Notes: generated by a model not told the origin, from the sequence alone. A stretch of DNA of 64,000 nucleotides from Blasia pusilla (GCA_050084515.1 CM114274.1:2108001-2172000); one strand, 5' to 3'. Shown: positions 22,601 to 35,900, numbered from the stretch's first letter. Made by a program: numbers and translations.

Positions 22601-22859
22601 GTGATAAGGATTTGGTGTTTGGATGGCATTAGCCTATTTGGGCTTGTTCGCTATGGAGAGCCAGAGTGTGAAGACTTTGATGGCAAGGTCTGATGGAGAG
22701 TCCTTAGATCGACAAGCCGATGGGGAGGTGACAAGTGGCCAAGATATTCACGAGGATGGAGTAGTCTTGGAGTACGTGCATAGTGGCAACATCGCGAGCA
22801 TAGTGGATTCTAGAGAGTGGGATCGGATCCTACAGCAAGCTAGAAAGTTTTGGTGAGAG

Positions 22860-23660
22860 CGAATGTATGTCTTGCAACTTTGGGAGGATGGTAGAGTACG
22901 TGTAGTGTCTCATCTTTCGCAAAGAGCACGTTTGGTGCAGCATGCCCGCTAGGAGTTGGGTCATTTTGGGGTGAAGAGCAGATACAACTTGCTCCTGATA
23001 CAATATTGGTGGTGAGGCGTGTAGACTATTGTGCAACAGTTTATTGCTAGATGCAAGGTGTGCGGGCATCGTTCAATACTTTGACTCCACATTTGCATCC
23101 ACTACTTATTATAGGTTTAGGTTATTGGTGCAGTTTGGATTTTGCAAGACCTTTACCTTTAACAGAATGTCGTGGTCGTCAAGTGTTGGTAATGGTCAAG
23201 CTTTTCTCGAAGTGGATAGAGTTGGTTATATTTCTTGACAAAGCAAGTGATGAAGTAGCGTATGCCTTTCTACACCGAGTGTTGAGTCATTATGGCGCAC
23301 CACCTAAGGTGTTGATAGACTAGGGTACGGAGTTTCGCAAGAAGTCTCAAGCCTTTTGTGATCAAGCGTTGATTGACCACCACACCACTTGGTGAGATCA
23401 TATATCTTGAGGCGGATGGAGTAGCCGAGAGGGTTGTGCAAACGATGAAGAGAGGCTTACGCAAGTATTGCTTGCAAAGAGGTTACCTATGAGATTGGGA
23501 CCTACAATTATTGTGGTTAGCAATAGGATACATATTCAACAAGCTGGCATCCATAGCATCTTTCTCACCTTACTTAATGCTTTATAGCCAAGATCCTAAT
23601 TTACCTGTGGCCATTCGTCGAGACGCTAGTGAGGTGATGAAACTGGATAACCTTGATGTA
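22860..23660 (+). pseudogene. G2 copy B: integrase
   Basis: Decayed zinc finger (ELGHFGVKSRYN, QYWW, FIARCKVCGHR) at 22940-23070, then a core with a GYWCSLDFARPLPLTECRGR block, VMVKLFSKWIELV, VLSHYGAPPKVLID followed by a stop and GTEFR. Catalytic residues are partly recognisable. It matches the minus-strand copy at 29656-30242, which helps confirm the reading. Confidence 0.82.
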
Positions 23661-23954
23661 TGGATATGAGCATATTCTCAAAGGGCTGAGTAATTTCATA
23701 GAGTGATGCCCATGGCATTCGAGAACTTGGTCATTGGGCGGCATCGAGATACGTTAAGGTATGCAACTATTTAGGCAGATTATTATCGACCGACTATTTG
23801 GAGGTTTCATGAGGGAGACTATGTCTACTCAGAACAGACGGCACCCACAATGTTGGATGTGACCGTAAGATGCATAATCTCGAGAGTGTGAGGTATCTTG
23901 CTATGAGGTGTTCTCTTATTGGAGGGACGCGATGGTATGGTTTGAAAGGACCAT

Positions 23955-24175
23955 GTGCGTAACTATGCGCCACATCACCATTATAACATTGACGGGACTG
24001 TCGATCCAAGGTTGGTAGTAGTTCTTGCATGCTTACGTTGTATGTTGTGTGGTTTTGCCCGTGGTGCAGCCAATATAATAGTTTATGATGGATGTTCAAG
24101 TGGGTGGCACATGGCATATCTAACGGTACCTCTCACTAGGGTTCCTTAGGAATGATGGATATATCCCAAATGTCC
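23955..24175 (+). pseudogene. G2 copy B: PHD-finger domain at the integrase C-terminus
   Basis: The frame reads NYAPHHHYNIDGTVDPRLVV, then CMLCG at 24039-24053, IIVYDGCSSGWHMAYL and, after two stops, WIYPKC. This spacing is that of a C4HC3 PHD finger (CxxC, CDxC, GWHxxCL, WxCPxC), with three zinc ligands changed Cys-to-Tyr, each a G-to-A transition. PHD fingers read histone tails, so by analogy with integrase chromodomains this could target integration to chromatin. The domain call is from motif spacing; the role is inferred. Confidence 0.68.
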
Positions 24176-24784
24176 ATAGAATAGATACTATATAGGTATA
24201 GATTCCAACTTCTATGTGTGACATGGATGAGAAAAAAGACAACTTACGATGGGGCCACATGAGCACCCGGCCTTTTTGCTCTTAGTGTCTTAGAGATGTA
24301 TGTCATAGTAGGTAGGAAAGGATAGATGGCTATATCTGGAGTTAGAGGGACCTAACCATCACCTAGAGGGGCGATTGGAGATATTTTGGTACTCGATTGT
24401 TATCATGTGTGGATCCCATGAGTTAGCATGGGATCTTGTGTGTTTGTGTCTATATTTGATGAGAATAATGTATGTTGTGTAGTTATGTATATGCGCACGA
24501 TAGTTTTCACGTTTGTTAGGATAGATCAACAAGATCTAGTAAAGCGCCTTTAAAGATAGCAAAGGACAGCCTTAGGAGGTCAAGGATGACCTATTGAGGC
24601 TACAGATAACTTGAGAGAGTAGATTTTCCCTTTGTTTCGGCTTATTTGGAGCCATATAGAGAAACTTGCTATTTTGGTAATTTACAATTTTGAGTAGAGT
24701 TGACTTTCCACTTTGGGAAGTAGACCTTGACCTCCTACACTAGGTCAAGAGCCAAGGAGGTGACCTAAGAGTTTAGTTGCCTAA
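24176..24784 (+). repeat. G2 3' non-coding/LTR-like segment
   Basis: 24361-24490 matches 29205-29345 in the same orientation (GATATTTTGGTACT, CATGAGTTAGCATGGGATCT). 24625-24765 matches the reverse of about 48354-48500 (GAGTAGAGTTGACTTTCCACTTTGGGAAGT). It is therefore dispersed repeat sequence of LTR or 3' untranslated type; its boundaries are not resolved. No gene. Confidence 0.55.
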
Positions 24785-27700
24785 AGTTTTGATTCCCATC
24801 TTGCTTTTCTTATGGTTCAAGGGGATTGCTCCCGTTCTGAACTTGAACTTGAGTCGGGTTCCCAAGCAAGGGGTTCCCCGCAAATATTTCTTCAGTTCTG
24901 CCTTCTCGGGATATACCGTCAAGAGAGAGAGGTCAGACATTTTCATGGCTTCCTCCATGGTGTTCTACTGTGAGCGTTTGCCCACTGCTCCGGTTATGGT
25001 ATCCACGAATGCTTTCTCATCTTGCTCCCACAATTCAGGCCCTGCAGGGAGCTTGGAAGCTTGCACAATCTCTTGAACCTTTTTTGTCTAAGATTTGGCT
25101 TGCTTTACAGGTCTTCTTTGGGTCCAGGTTTTCCCCATCACCTCTTTAGGATAGCCATGGGAGTCCATTGTCTCCAGCTGCCTCCGCCATTTCAACTTGG
25201 CAATGTCACGTCTATCCTCCAAGGGTTCCACACCTAGTTCTGATCTCACACCAACTCGGGCTATTCGTGATGAGGTTGACATCATACCCCAAAACGCCTT
25301 CAGCTGCACAGCTCCAAGCCCATCCCTTTTTTTGGTGTTGGCATCCCACACTGCTGCCCCGTATTCCAGCGAGGGACGAATGGTATGAAAAATGACAGAG
25401 CGCTTTACTTCTGATGTGATATCCCGGAAGTGTAGGAATTTGGACAGACCGTTCACCTTCTTGTGGCCTTTCTCAGTAGTCTTCTTAATGTGTGCATCCC
25501 ACATGCAATCTTTCCAGAATTCTATGCCCACATAGGTGTATGTAGCCACACGGGGGATCTCTTGTTCGCCCTAGTACCACTGTTGGTCTTGGTCCTCCTC
25601 CTTGCCATTGAAAATCATCACACCGCACTTCAGTACATTTGCCTCCATGCCCCACATGTCACACCAGATTTTGGTCAGGAAGATCATCTCTTGGAGTTTC
25701 TCTCATGTTTCCTCGAGGCCACCAAAGTCATCAGCAAACATGAGGGCAACAACACAGTTGTTGATCACCTGTATGCCTAGTCCACTATCCTCCATTTCTT
25801 CCAACAGGGAATTCAAGAAAATATTGAAGAGAGTGGGGGAGACCGGGCATCCTTGAGCCACTCCTTGCTTGATGTCGAAGGTCCCACTCTTTTGTCCATT
25901 CACCAGAACTCTACTTCTTGTGTTCTGGTACATCTTCTCCTCCACCCTCCACATTTTCCCTCTCAGCCCCGCCTTCCACAAGCTATAAGATAGCCCGTCA
26001 TGCCATACAATGTCGTATGCCTTCTTGAGGTTGAAGAAGAAGCACTAGGTGGGTTTCCCCACTTTTTTCCTACCCTGGATAATCTGACTGAAGGTGAAGT
26101 TGTGATCCACGCATCCTCGGGCTTGCCGGAAGCCAGTCTGGCCTTCCTTGATGACAGAATTCTCCTCCATGTACACAGAGATCCTATTGTTGAGTATACG
26201 GCAAAGGAGCTTCCTAATGACACTCAGCAATGTAATACCCCTGTAGTTTCCAAGGTCTTCTCGCTCACCCTTCTTGAAGAGGTTCACGATGACTCCCACC
26301 CGCCATCTTTGTGGGATGACTTCTGCCCGCCATACCAGGTTGAAGAGACTCACTAGAGAACGAGCCATAGCAGCATCGCCATACCTCAATAGCTCATTCA
26401 GAAGCTCATCACCACCGCCTGCTTTGTGGTTCTTTGATCGCTGCTCCCACCTCATCCAGGGAGAACCAATTGTTATATGGGTTTCCCAACTCAACCTCAT
26501 CGTCTACTTTCTCCCGTTGTATCTTATCAAAATCCTCCACCACCCTCTCAAAGTTCTGCTCTTCAAGGGATGTCTGAGCCGGCTTCTTGCCTAACTCCTT
26601 GTAATGGTCTTCCAACACATGTCAGATCTGTTTAGCCGTGGTCATCATTCCACCGTCTTTTCTCTTCAAGGCCTTTACGTCATTTTTGTCCCTGACCTTG
26701 CTCAATTTCTGCACTTCCATCCATAACTTTTTCTGATTCTCAGTGAAATTCTCATTGATGGATGAGTATGTCGCTTGGTTCAATTTCTTCTTGTGCATGC
26801 GCACGAGAAGACGGGTTTCCTTGCATAGGGCCACATACTCTACCCACAAGGATGCATCGTCCCTAGCTTTGGCACTTGTTACCTACGCTTCTCTTCATTT
26901 GGCAATGGTTGCCTTGAGTTCCAAGGACCACCATTTGACGGCTGCCGCATATTATCAATTTCCTCCCGACATCAATCTCGGCGGTACTTGTCACTCCACG
27001 CTCCCACCATGCCAGCACCATGTCCACAGTTGTTTTTATGAACCCAAAGGTCTTGACGGTAGATGCAATGAAAGTGTCAAATGCCAAGAGATTTTCTTCT
27101 AGCTTGCCAATGTACACCTTCTTGTTGCCCTCATCTTGGAAGTCCTCTATCCTCCATTTCTTGATCACTCTCTTCACTGGTTTGGTCGAGCATTTTAGCC
27201 TTTGCTGCAACCCTGTCCAAACCAATGAATGATCTGATCTTCCAATGTCTGTCGCATCCATTGTGATCTTCCCACTATGTGCGTAGAGTTCCTCATCCAC
27301 AACTATGTAGTCCACAATGGAGCTTTCATTCTCCTTGAAGTTGACCCTAGTCCAAGCCGGGGAACCCACCTTATGCCTATCATTCAGTGCCATTAGTTGA
27401 AGTTCCCTTAACATCATAATCAGCCGTGTGCCATTGCCATTCACTCTCACATCTCCAAACATCCCAATCTCCGCTTGGTAATTGGTGCCTTGCCCCACCC
27501 AGCTATTGAAGTCTCCCAACAAGACTATGTTCCCCTTTGTTTGGAACCCAAGGCAATCAATTTTCACACTTTCAAAATTTGCCTCTGTTACACCATCAGA
27601 TTCACTATTTGTAGGCATGTAAATACACTCAATATACATATTCTGCGAGTTGCACTCTGCTCGGACTTTGACCCATATGTTGTGTTCATACTCAAGCTGA

Positions 27701-28606
27701 TGATCTCACACCTGTCCACCATGAAGTCTCTGATGAAGAACCCGACACCCTTCATACCTTTGTTGTTGTCTGTCTGGGTGCTGCACATCTTTCCAAACCA
27801 TGCATAGTATGGTACATGGGGTATCTCCATTAACTTGGGTTCCCAAGTTTCTTGACCACCACATATATGTATTTGATTTTTCAGCAAAACTTCAGCAACC
27901 TCCAATTTCTTTGCATTGCATGGGTCACCCACGAAGTTCCAGTACCCAAACGGAGATCTGTCACTAAGTGGGTTGGGGGTCGGCGGGCATGCTTTTGGCG
28001 TAGGTGTGGCTGCTTGCAACATGGAACCTCTTCATGTGCAGGCTCTTCATCGCTGGTTCCTTGGTGAGCACTACAGATATTATGTGTGTAGATCACCAAC
28101 GGTTTTGTGAAGATGGGCCTTTCCTTCAAGTTGGAACCACCCTCGACCACCATAGCCCTCCAGTTATAGGTATGTCTCAGTTCTTGAGACACCTGGTTTT
28201 TGTGGCAAGCCAAGTATTGGCCTCCTCTGCCCTTGATGGACGCCTTGAAGATACATTGACGGCCATTCATCATCCGAATAACTCGTGCAGTAGCCAAGAA
28301 TTCAAAGCCCAAAGTTGCAAACATGATCTTAAATGAGACGAAGTCTATTGTGGGACGTACACCGAAAATGATCATGTGGAACCGTGGTCTCCTCCTATAG
28401 ACCATATTGAACTCTCTGCCCACATCCGAACTACAGGGGGCCTTTGATTGTCTCATATAAACATGTCGGTATTCCTCGCCCAGCTTGGGGATGCTGAGCT
28501 TTGGTATGCGCCTTTGATAGGTTAACTGATACTCCTCACAAGCTTGGGAGGACGTAGATATATTGGGCTTAAGGCCGCTGATTCTATGTAGAGGTTTGGC
28601 AAACAA
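24785..28606 (-). mobile_element. LINE (non-LTR retrotransposon) with endonuclease and RT
   Basis: Right-to-left order on the minus strand. An N-terminal region of uncertain role spans 28606-28022. AP-type endonuclease (28022-26863) shows QETWEP, GNIVLLGDFNSWVG, SSIVDYIVVD and SDHSLVW. RT (26500-25703) shows KKGEREDLGNYRGITLLSV, EGQTGFRQARGCVDH, FNLKKAYDIVWHDGL, QGVAQGCPVSPTLFN and the box ALMFADDF. The C-terminal region (25549-25088) contains a YVGIEF...THIKK-type block, IRPSLEYGAAVWD and a KLKWRRQLETM end. It is nearly full length with few stops, but the motif A Asp is changed to Asn. No long 3' poly-A is visible. The C-terminal layout is not the zf-RVT type of common plant L1s. Confidence 0.85.
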
Positions 28607-29113
28607 CTGATTTAGGATATGGGGAGAATGTTTAAGCTCCCAGCTCGAGAGTCCAGACAGGGACTCGCTGTCCTATTTGTGCGGAGGGGCTGCCTCCAAG
28701 CGGCAGGGTGCCCAAAGAGAGCCCGCTTGTTAACCCCTGAGATCATTACTACTTGCCAAGGTGAACACTCCTGGCATTAAGTTGTAGAGGAGGGCCCGTG
28801 AATCCAGCTTCAAAAGAAGGAGAGGTCACCATTTCTCCAACTAAGTCCACTGGACACCTTACTTGTGGCACAACTGCCACAAGTCACATGGATTACAGGA
28901 CACACTAATCCACACCTACCAACCAGGGGAACGACATTGCAAGCTCACTACAGGTTCCAACTCCAGAAATGGGCAACTCAGTAGAGCGTATTGCTATATT
29001 GCTTGCATGTAGTTCACTCATTATAAGCTACCCAGGAGCAGTGCTTTAGAACATGTCATCCCAACATACCAGGCGTGTCGAGACTTGTAGTTTTAGGGTT
29101 TAAACCCAACCAC

Positions 29114-29187
<74 letters not shown>

Positions 29188-29204
29188 GTGAGAGTGAACC
29201 TTGA
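28607..29204. other. LINE 5' flank with GA microsatellite
   Basis: No gene. A 9-bp hairpin CTTGTGGCA-CAAC-TGCCACAAG lies at about 28863-28884. A pure (AG)n run of about 68 bp occupies 29117-29184. The 28607-29100 part may be the LINE's 5' untranslated region. Confidence 0.5.
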
Positions 29205-30212
29205 TTTAATTGGAGATATTTTGGTACTTGATCGTCATCATGTGTGGATGCCATGAGTTAGCATGGGATCTGGTGTGTTTTTTCGTGTATTCGGTGAAAG
29301 CAATGTATGGTGTATAGCCATGTGTATGCACACGACAAGGTTCAACACCTCACTAGTATTACAATGAATGATCATTGGTAAATCAGGCTCTCAGACATAG
29401 AGTAAAAAATAGGTGAGAAAGTTGCTAAGGATGCCTGCATGCTGAATCTGTATCCCATTTCCAACCATGGAAATTGTATGTTCCAATCTCTAAGATGACC
29501 TCTCTTAAAGCCATACTTGCGTAAACCTCTTCATCGTCTGGACAACTCTTTCTACTAGTCCATCCTCCTTAGGATGATATCATGAAGTAGTGTGATGGTT
29601 GATCAATGCTTGATCAAGGCCTGAAAATCCCTGCAAAACTCTATGTCTTGGTCTATCAATTGACCTCAATTGGACCATAATGACTCAACACTCGATCTAG
29701 GAAGACATAAGCTACTCCCTCACTTGCTTTGCCAAGCAATGTAACCAACTCTATCCACTTCAAGAAGTGCTTGACCATCATCAATACATAATGATTGTGG
29801 CACTCTAGCAAAGGTAAAGATCTTGCAAAATTGAAACTCCATCTATAGCCTAAACCCATGATAGTTAGTGGATGCAATTTTGGAGTCGGAGCATTCAATG
29901 ATGATCACACACCATACATCTAGCCACAAACTTTTGAACGTCCGTCTATATGCCTCGCCACCAATAGTTTATCTAGAGCAAGTTGTACATCCGATTCACT
30001 CCAAAGTAACCCAACTCCTCATAAGCATGCTACACCAAACCTGCTCTCTATGATAAATGAGGCATTATGTGTACTCTACCATCCTTCCAAACTTGTAATA
30101 CATACGTCCCCTCCCACCGGAACCATCTGGCTTGTTGTAGGATCTGATCTCGCTCTCTCGCACCCACTATGCTCGCAATATTTCTAGTATGCAAGTACTC
30201 TGAGACTACTTT
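29205..30212 (-). pseudogene. G2 copy C: integrase part
   Basis: Minus-strand frames at 30242-29656 repeat the copy B integrase: NIASIVGARERDQILQQAR, VLQVWKDGRVHI, YEELGYFGVNRMYN, LTIMGLGYRWSFNFARSLP, HFLKWIELVTLL and VFLDRVLSHYG. The first 140 bp of this interval (29205-29345) are a plus-oriented piece shared with 24361-24490, so an inversion breakpoint lies at about 29346. Confidence 0.78.
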
Positions 30213-31201
30213 TGTCGTGCGCCTACTTCCCTCGAACGTCAATCTTAGTGTTGCGGAAGCGTACGTTCAATAGGACACGCTCTCATCACCAACATGTACC
30301 CAAACACACTTACGTTAGTCAGGCTTGGATCAAGCGGCCTTCCAACCCAATGATTACTCGACTCGGAACCTCATCAAGCTCAACCTTCCCTCATTCCTAG
30401 ATTCCCAACACGGGCAAGTCTTCTGAGACTTGGGACAAACCTTCTGCTTAGTCTAGGCACCTAAAACGGGGTTTGCGCACCTAGCAATCCTAATTGTCCA
30501 ATGGACCTCGCATGAGTCCCCAACTGAGACTCAACAATGTCAGTCCCAAGTTGGAATCCAATAGGAACCTTCGAAATCCATTCTATTGGACTTGGTTCAG
30601 ATTTCAAATCCCAACTCCAAAACTCTGGATCCGTTCCGTGCCCTTGAGTCGCCCCGCGGCGCCCAAAGTGGGGTTCAAGTCCCAAGCACCCTTGGAGACC
30701 TTTCCCCTTACTAGTACTTCTGGGGATTCCCAAGGTCCCCCTACCTTTGGGAAAGAGCACTCGGGCCCCTTTTTTTGGCCCTCAAATCGACTCCCTGTAC
30801 AGTCGGTTTTTGCCTAAGCGTTTTCCAAGATTTTTGGTGTGTTGGTACCAGCTCTATATAATCGTCCCAATGCTACCTTACTTGTCCCAAACACATCTCA
30901 GGACTAGAAGTTATGGTCAAAAATACATTCGGAAACTCCAAACAGTAGCCGCGTCCCAAGTCCGGTTCTCACCCCTTGGCCACGTCTCCTTTCGAGACTC
31001 GACTTCTCTTAAGTATGGGTTCTGCATTTGGTTCCGTTTTCCTTAGTCGCAAGCATAAACGCATGAAATTCTTTAAACGCTCGCCGCGCTTGCGTCTCAC
31101 ACTTGTGTTTCTCTAACTCCAAAGCGCAAACCATCCTAGCGTGAGCTCGATAAAGTTCGGATGTTCCGCTTGGCGCTTGTTTGGTTATGAGGGTTGCAAC
31201 A
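30213..31201 (-). repeat. Solo LTR of chromovirus X in G2 copy C
   Basis: Reverse-oriented copy of the 998-bp LTR. Its plus-strand edges read TGTCGTGCGCC... and ...GGGTTGCAACA. Flanks ACTTT (30208-30212) and ACTTC (31202-31206) fit a 5-bp target duplication with one transition. Removing it rejoins GACTACTTCATCCTCGTG, which matches copy B in reverse (about 22757). Confidence 0.92.
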
Positions 31202-31830
31202 ACTTCATCCTCGTGGATATCTCGACCAAGTGTGGCCTCCTTACCGACCTTTGGATCTAACGGGTCTCTATCACGCCTGGCCATCGAAGCCCCATCATTT
31301 TGGCTCTCCATAGCCAACAAGCCCAAACATGCTGATGCATGCCATAATTGCCATTCAAGCACTATCTCCTTATCACTCTCTCCATGCCAACGAGCTTCAA
31401 TGGCATCTTGCTGACTCGAGCATGGGTTATGGCTCAACCCATCTGCAACCTGGTTGAGCATCCCACGTTGATGTACCACCTGAAAATCATACTCATGCAA
31501 CAATAGAGCCCACCTTCCAAGCTTTCCTATAAGCTTTTCAGACTTCATCAACCACTTAAGTGGTTGATTCTCACTAATAATGGAAAAGATATTGTTGAAT
31601 AAGTAACACCTGAAATACACGATAGCCCATATTGCAGCCAAACACTCACTATCATACGAGCTAAACTATAATTCTTTGCCTCTGTAGTGGTGTTCAAACG
31701 ACTAGCGTAAGCCACGAATAACTCTCTACCCTCATCATCATGTTGGGTGAGGACTACTCCAAGCCCCAACATACTCTAATTTGTATGCAACTAGAAAGGA
31801 TGCCCCCTGGTAGGTTTCCTCAGTGAAGCA
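31202..31830 (-). pseudogene. G2 copy C: RNase H region
   Basis: The frames read MLGLGVVLTQHDDEGRELF, VAYASRLNTTTEAKNYS and AAIWAIVYFRCYLF, then ENQPLKWLMKSEKLIGKLG, HEYDFQVVHQRGMLNQVADG, the end of a Ty3 RNase H and its link to integrase. It is clearer than copy B over this part. It continues, after the solo LTR, into 30212-29656. Confidence 0.85.
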
Positions 31831-32981
31831 AGGGTGTGATGTGGACACTAGAGTCACCTCATAGTCCTAGATGAAACTCTTCCCGATTCCTCCACTCTAG
31901 GTTAGTGCTTGGGCACTATCCCAAAATTTAGCATTGCCTACCATCCTGAAACTGATGGTGAAACCGAACATGTGAACCCAAACTTGGAACAAGGTCTCCC
32001 CAACTATGTTGTGGGTGACCAAATTGATTGGGTCAGCCTCTTAGCCTTGCTCGTGTTCGCATAAAACACGACTTGCCACACGCTTGACCCCATCTTAGGT
32101 GGTCTACTGAGGTTGTCGCTCGCCCCTCACACCCGGAACTCTCTCCATATGGGACCACATAGGCATACCCAAAGGCATAGGTGTGCCTATGCCTTTGGGT
32201 GTGCCTGGACACAAAAGGATTGCATGAGCAATCATGGCCTACAAGGGTTTAGGATTAGCATGTACAAAAGGCGATGCAACCATAGCAACACAAGTGTCGC
32301 CAACACATCTAACCACTCTCAAATAGCACTTGAGAGGAGCAGGTGTAGTTTTGAAGGCAACGAGTCCCAATGCTTGTGTCTCACCACTTTAGATAACTTG
32401 GCAAAGGCCATCCGAAGTACACAACTGATTGGCATGCACACCTTCTCACTCATATTCTACCCTGATGTGGTGGTGTGGCTTAGGGCCCAATTTTTCACCC
32501 ACCACTAGTTCTCCAAAGAGGTTATGGTTCTCAGTTATGAGGTTTTGAGTCACATCAGATCAGTAGTGGACAATTCGCTTTATCAGGCATATACTTGAGA
32601 AACTGTGGACAATTGACTTTATCAGGCATATACTCTTAATAAATAATCCTTGCTTCATGCGATCGACCATTTGTGCACCAACTCCCTAACAGCACGCTTC
32701 TTGCCTACACAATTCAGTGAGGTCCTTAAATATCTATTCAATGGAAAGTGGAGGTGGAAATGCTCCCCTAATCACTATTTCCACCATGTTCTGCAGTGCA
32801 GTGGAACCACCAAGGACATACAATCTTCACATCAGAAATTCTACAGTGGTTACCATGTACAAAACAATGGAACTTTCGTGTAGGTAGATTCGATCAGATT
32901 TAAAACTTTTCAGTTCATGCTTGACCCAGATGATGCATAGGCTCAGGTGGTGGTCATCCCTGTAGTCCTAACAGAGTCAGA
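31831..32981. other. Unassigned sequence with a 21-bp fold-back
   Basis: No reliable gene. A fold-back (32161-32181 and 32186-32206, 21-bp arms, one mismatch, 4-bp spacer) centres on AGGCATACCCAAAGGCATAGG. The right half (32500-32981) is the 3' flank of the Rossmann gene. Confidence 0.5.
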
Positions 32982-35900
32982 TCAACGTAGAAGTTCATAT
33001 AGAGTGGGGTCTGTCTGCAAGGCGTTTTCAAAAATAGCTAGGAGACCAGACTTATATGTTTTATGGAGAAGCTCAACCTGCAGCTCCTGCTTGATCCTTC
33101 TATTTGAGACTCTCTTCTCTTCGACGGTCTGGTATGATTTCCTTTCATTTAATTCTATATATGTTGATGACATTCCATCTTCGTATGAACTGGAACCGTT
33201 ACTGAAAATAAGGTCTCGTGCAAACGCTAGCACCTCATTGCGAGGCGTAGGATCATCGTCCACAACGTTGTAGATCCTCCTGCGAACCACATCAAAGGGC
33301 CCATATAAATCAGTGCCATTTCTCCGTAGAAATTTGAAGTTCATTGCTTTCCATGCTCTACCTAGTCATCAAGGTCAATCTTGTTAAAGAGTGTCTACTG
33401 AAATGATAATCCCATTTTCTCACTTTGGCTAGACATGTCTTTGTGCAAACTTTCCTCATATGAGCACTAAGCTTAATATTTCTCACTCTAAATAGTGTTC
33501 CTTTGACAAATCTCTACAAGACAGCCTAGCTCCAAATATTATTGATTTGGTGGCCAAACTTCACCATCGAGTGTCACAGCTAGAATGCTTCATCTTCTCT
33601 GTGCAAACTCATCAAGCATTCTTATGAGGATAAATGCACAGTAGCCATACCAAGAGCATGGATTCCGCATGCTAGCATATATCACTTGACAAATGTCTGC
33701 CACATGAATTCTGGAAGTGAATTGTCTCTTCTCCCGATTCTGCTGATGTCTTGAGAGGGGACCTTTCCTGACAGTAGTATCCAAAGCACTGCAGTACATT
33801 TGAAATTCTTGGTCATTTTAATCATTAACAAATTCTTTGTTATTCCCCCATGAATTTTTTATAATTGAGAAACCATGTGAAAACTCTCTACTGACTCGAT
33901 CTGAAGAAATTGCATATGCAGTGGAACACAGGAAAGGAAGAATACTCCGACTCTGCATGTACGCCCTGCTAGTCCACCATTGACCAGAGCAAGGGAGAAC
34001 AATAATTGTAACCTTGAGTCCTAAAATCGAGACAGTATCCACCCAATTTCATGGGAAATGAGAGGTGAAATTAAGGCAACTCCTGACATAAACCTCCACA
34101 CTAGTAAGTTTGGTTGTCAGGTGTTGCGAGATATGAAACAGATTAGTAGATAGGAAACAGAAAGTGACCTCCGTCCAGGACCATAAATGCCTCCTAGTCG
34201 AAAAATATGCACTGGAATTCCATTATCGAGGCCAAACTTAAGCCAAGCGTTTTCAGCTGCTAATCTTGCAACCGCTTTTGGCTTAACTGCACGAGGTTCT
34301 GTTCTGAGGACAAAGGGCACCCACTTTTTTTCTTAGAAAAAAGTCATGATTCACCACAATCAAAAGGCAGGCTCTTGTGAAGAAGGATTTTTTTTTCCAG
34401 TCAAATGGGAGAAATGTAACTCACTCTTCATCTACCCAGTCACCTTGCCAGTCACCATATACACCTGTTATCAACAACAGTGCAGTACGACAGTCATTCC
34501 TTTAATCACTTCTGTTGCTTGGTGGACAAATCAAGCTCTCCTGTAGAGCAGGGATCCACATGAGAGCTCGATTTGTCTACACAATCCACTTTTTCTACAC
34601 AATCCACAGATTCTCACAAGTGAATAAACTGAGCCTATTACAAGCATGCGTCCCACTCCTGATGGACGACCCAAGAACAGAGAGAATGTGAGGGAGCTTT
34701 TGCCCTTTGTACCACATACAAGTTGAAGACAGGTAACCAATCCAAACCACACGCCCACTCCCAGCTATGCGTGTAAGATCTTGAACATGTGTGGCTAGCA
34801 CCTGCGGACAGAGAGTAAAACCGTCAACACACTGCACTCAAGAAATCCTCATGCTCAGGGAAAAACCTCATTATTTCATTGCAAGAAAACAATCAAACAT
34901 GGCCAAGTAACAAAGGACAGACCGGATCTCTATCAAAATCGCCCACGGGAGGTACTGAGGTTAACCAATGTGTCGCTTGCTGCAACTCCTCTAAACCATC
35001 ATCCCTGCTAGGATGAAACTACATATTAAAACAAGGAACCGGATATTCTTTGTACCAAAAAAGGAGACCAATAAAACCAGTGTCATAAGTTGCTCATTGA
35101 AACGAAGATTTCTTGAAAAACATCGTAATCCAAACACAAAAACCCCTGAGAAGGATACCACATTTTGGAAAGAACTTCATGATCATACAAGAATTCGCTA
35201 GCAAACATAAAAGATGCATAGTAAAGCTTAATACTTGAGTTCATCTCCGTCGTTGTCAGAGTTGAACAAAAATGTATGGAATCCACAGTCCTCCACCGCT
35301 GCTCTCCCTCCATTACTACGGCAGGTTCCAGCAACATTCCTTCAAGAGTGCCAACAACATGTAAATCTGGAACCTAAATTTCAAGAACTGAACATAAGGT
35401 ATACAAAGTAAATCCCAAAACAACCCGTGCCACTGTTGCCCAGAAGAGCAAAATGAAGGCAGTTAATGGCAACTGACTTAACATTATTGCAGCATACATG
35501 AAATAGACGCAGAATTGGCGCTAACTTCGACACAACCCAGGATCCACCAATAATTCAATGTGAATTGGAGAAATTCGATTATTATCTGAATAATATGACA
35601 GCCCAGTACATCCTTATAGGACTAGAGGGCATCTGCAGTTGAGTCTTGTCTAAAAATGAATAAACACCGTCAGCTTTTAGTATTGGACTTTCAGCAGTTT
35701 TCGCAGCTGTAAGAGTGAGAGATCTCAGAGGACTTGCCAATTATTCCTCTTGAGATAACTCGCTAAAGCACATGAAGTGTAACCAAATCCAAAGACAAAG
35801 AGTCTCTTTTCTTCAGTAGAAACGTTGAATCCAAGCCGCGTCTCAGAGACGGCTCCCGTTTCACATCCTGCCGTCTGCTCATCGCTTGCTCTCCAGGTGC

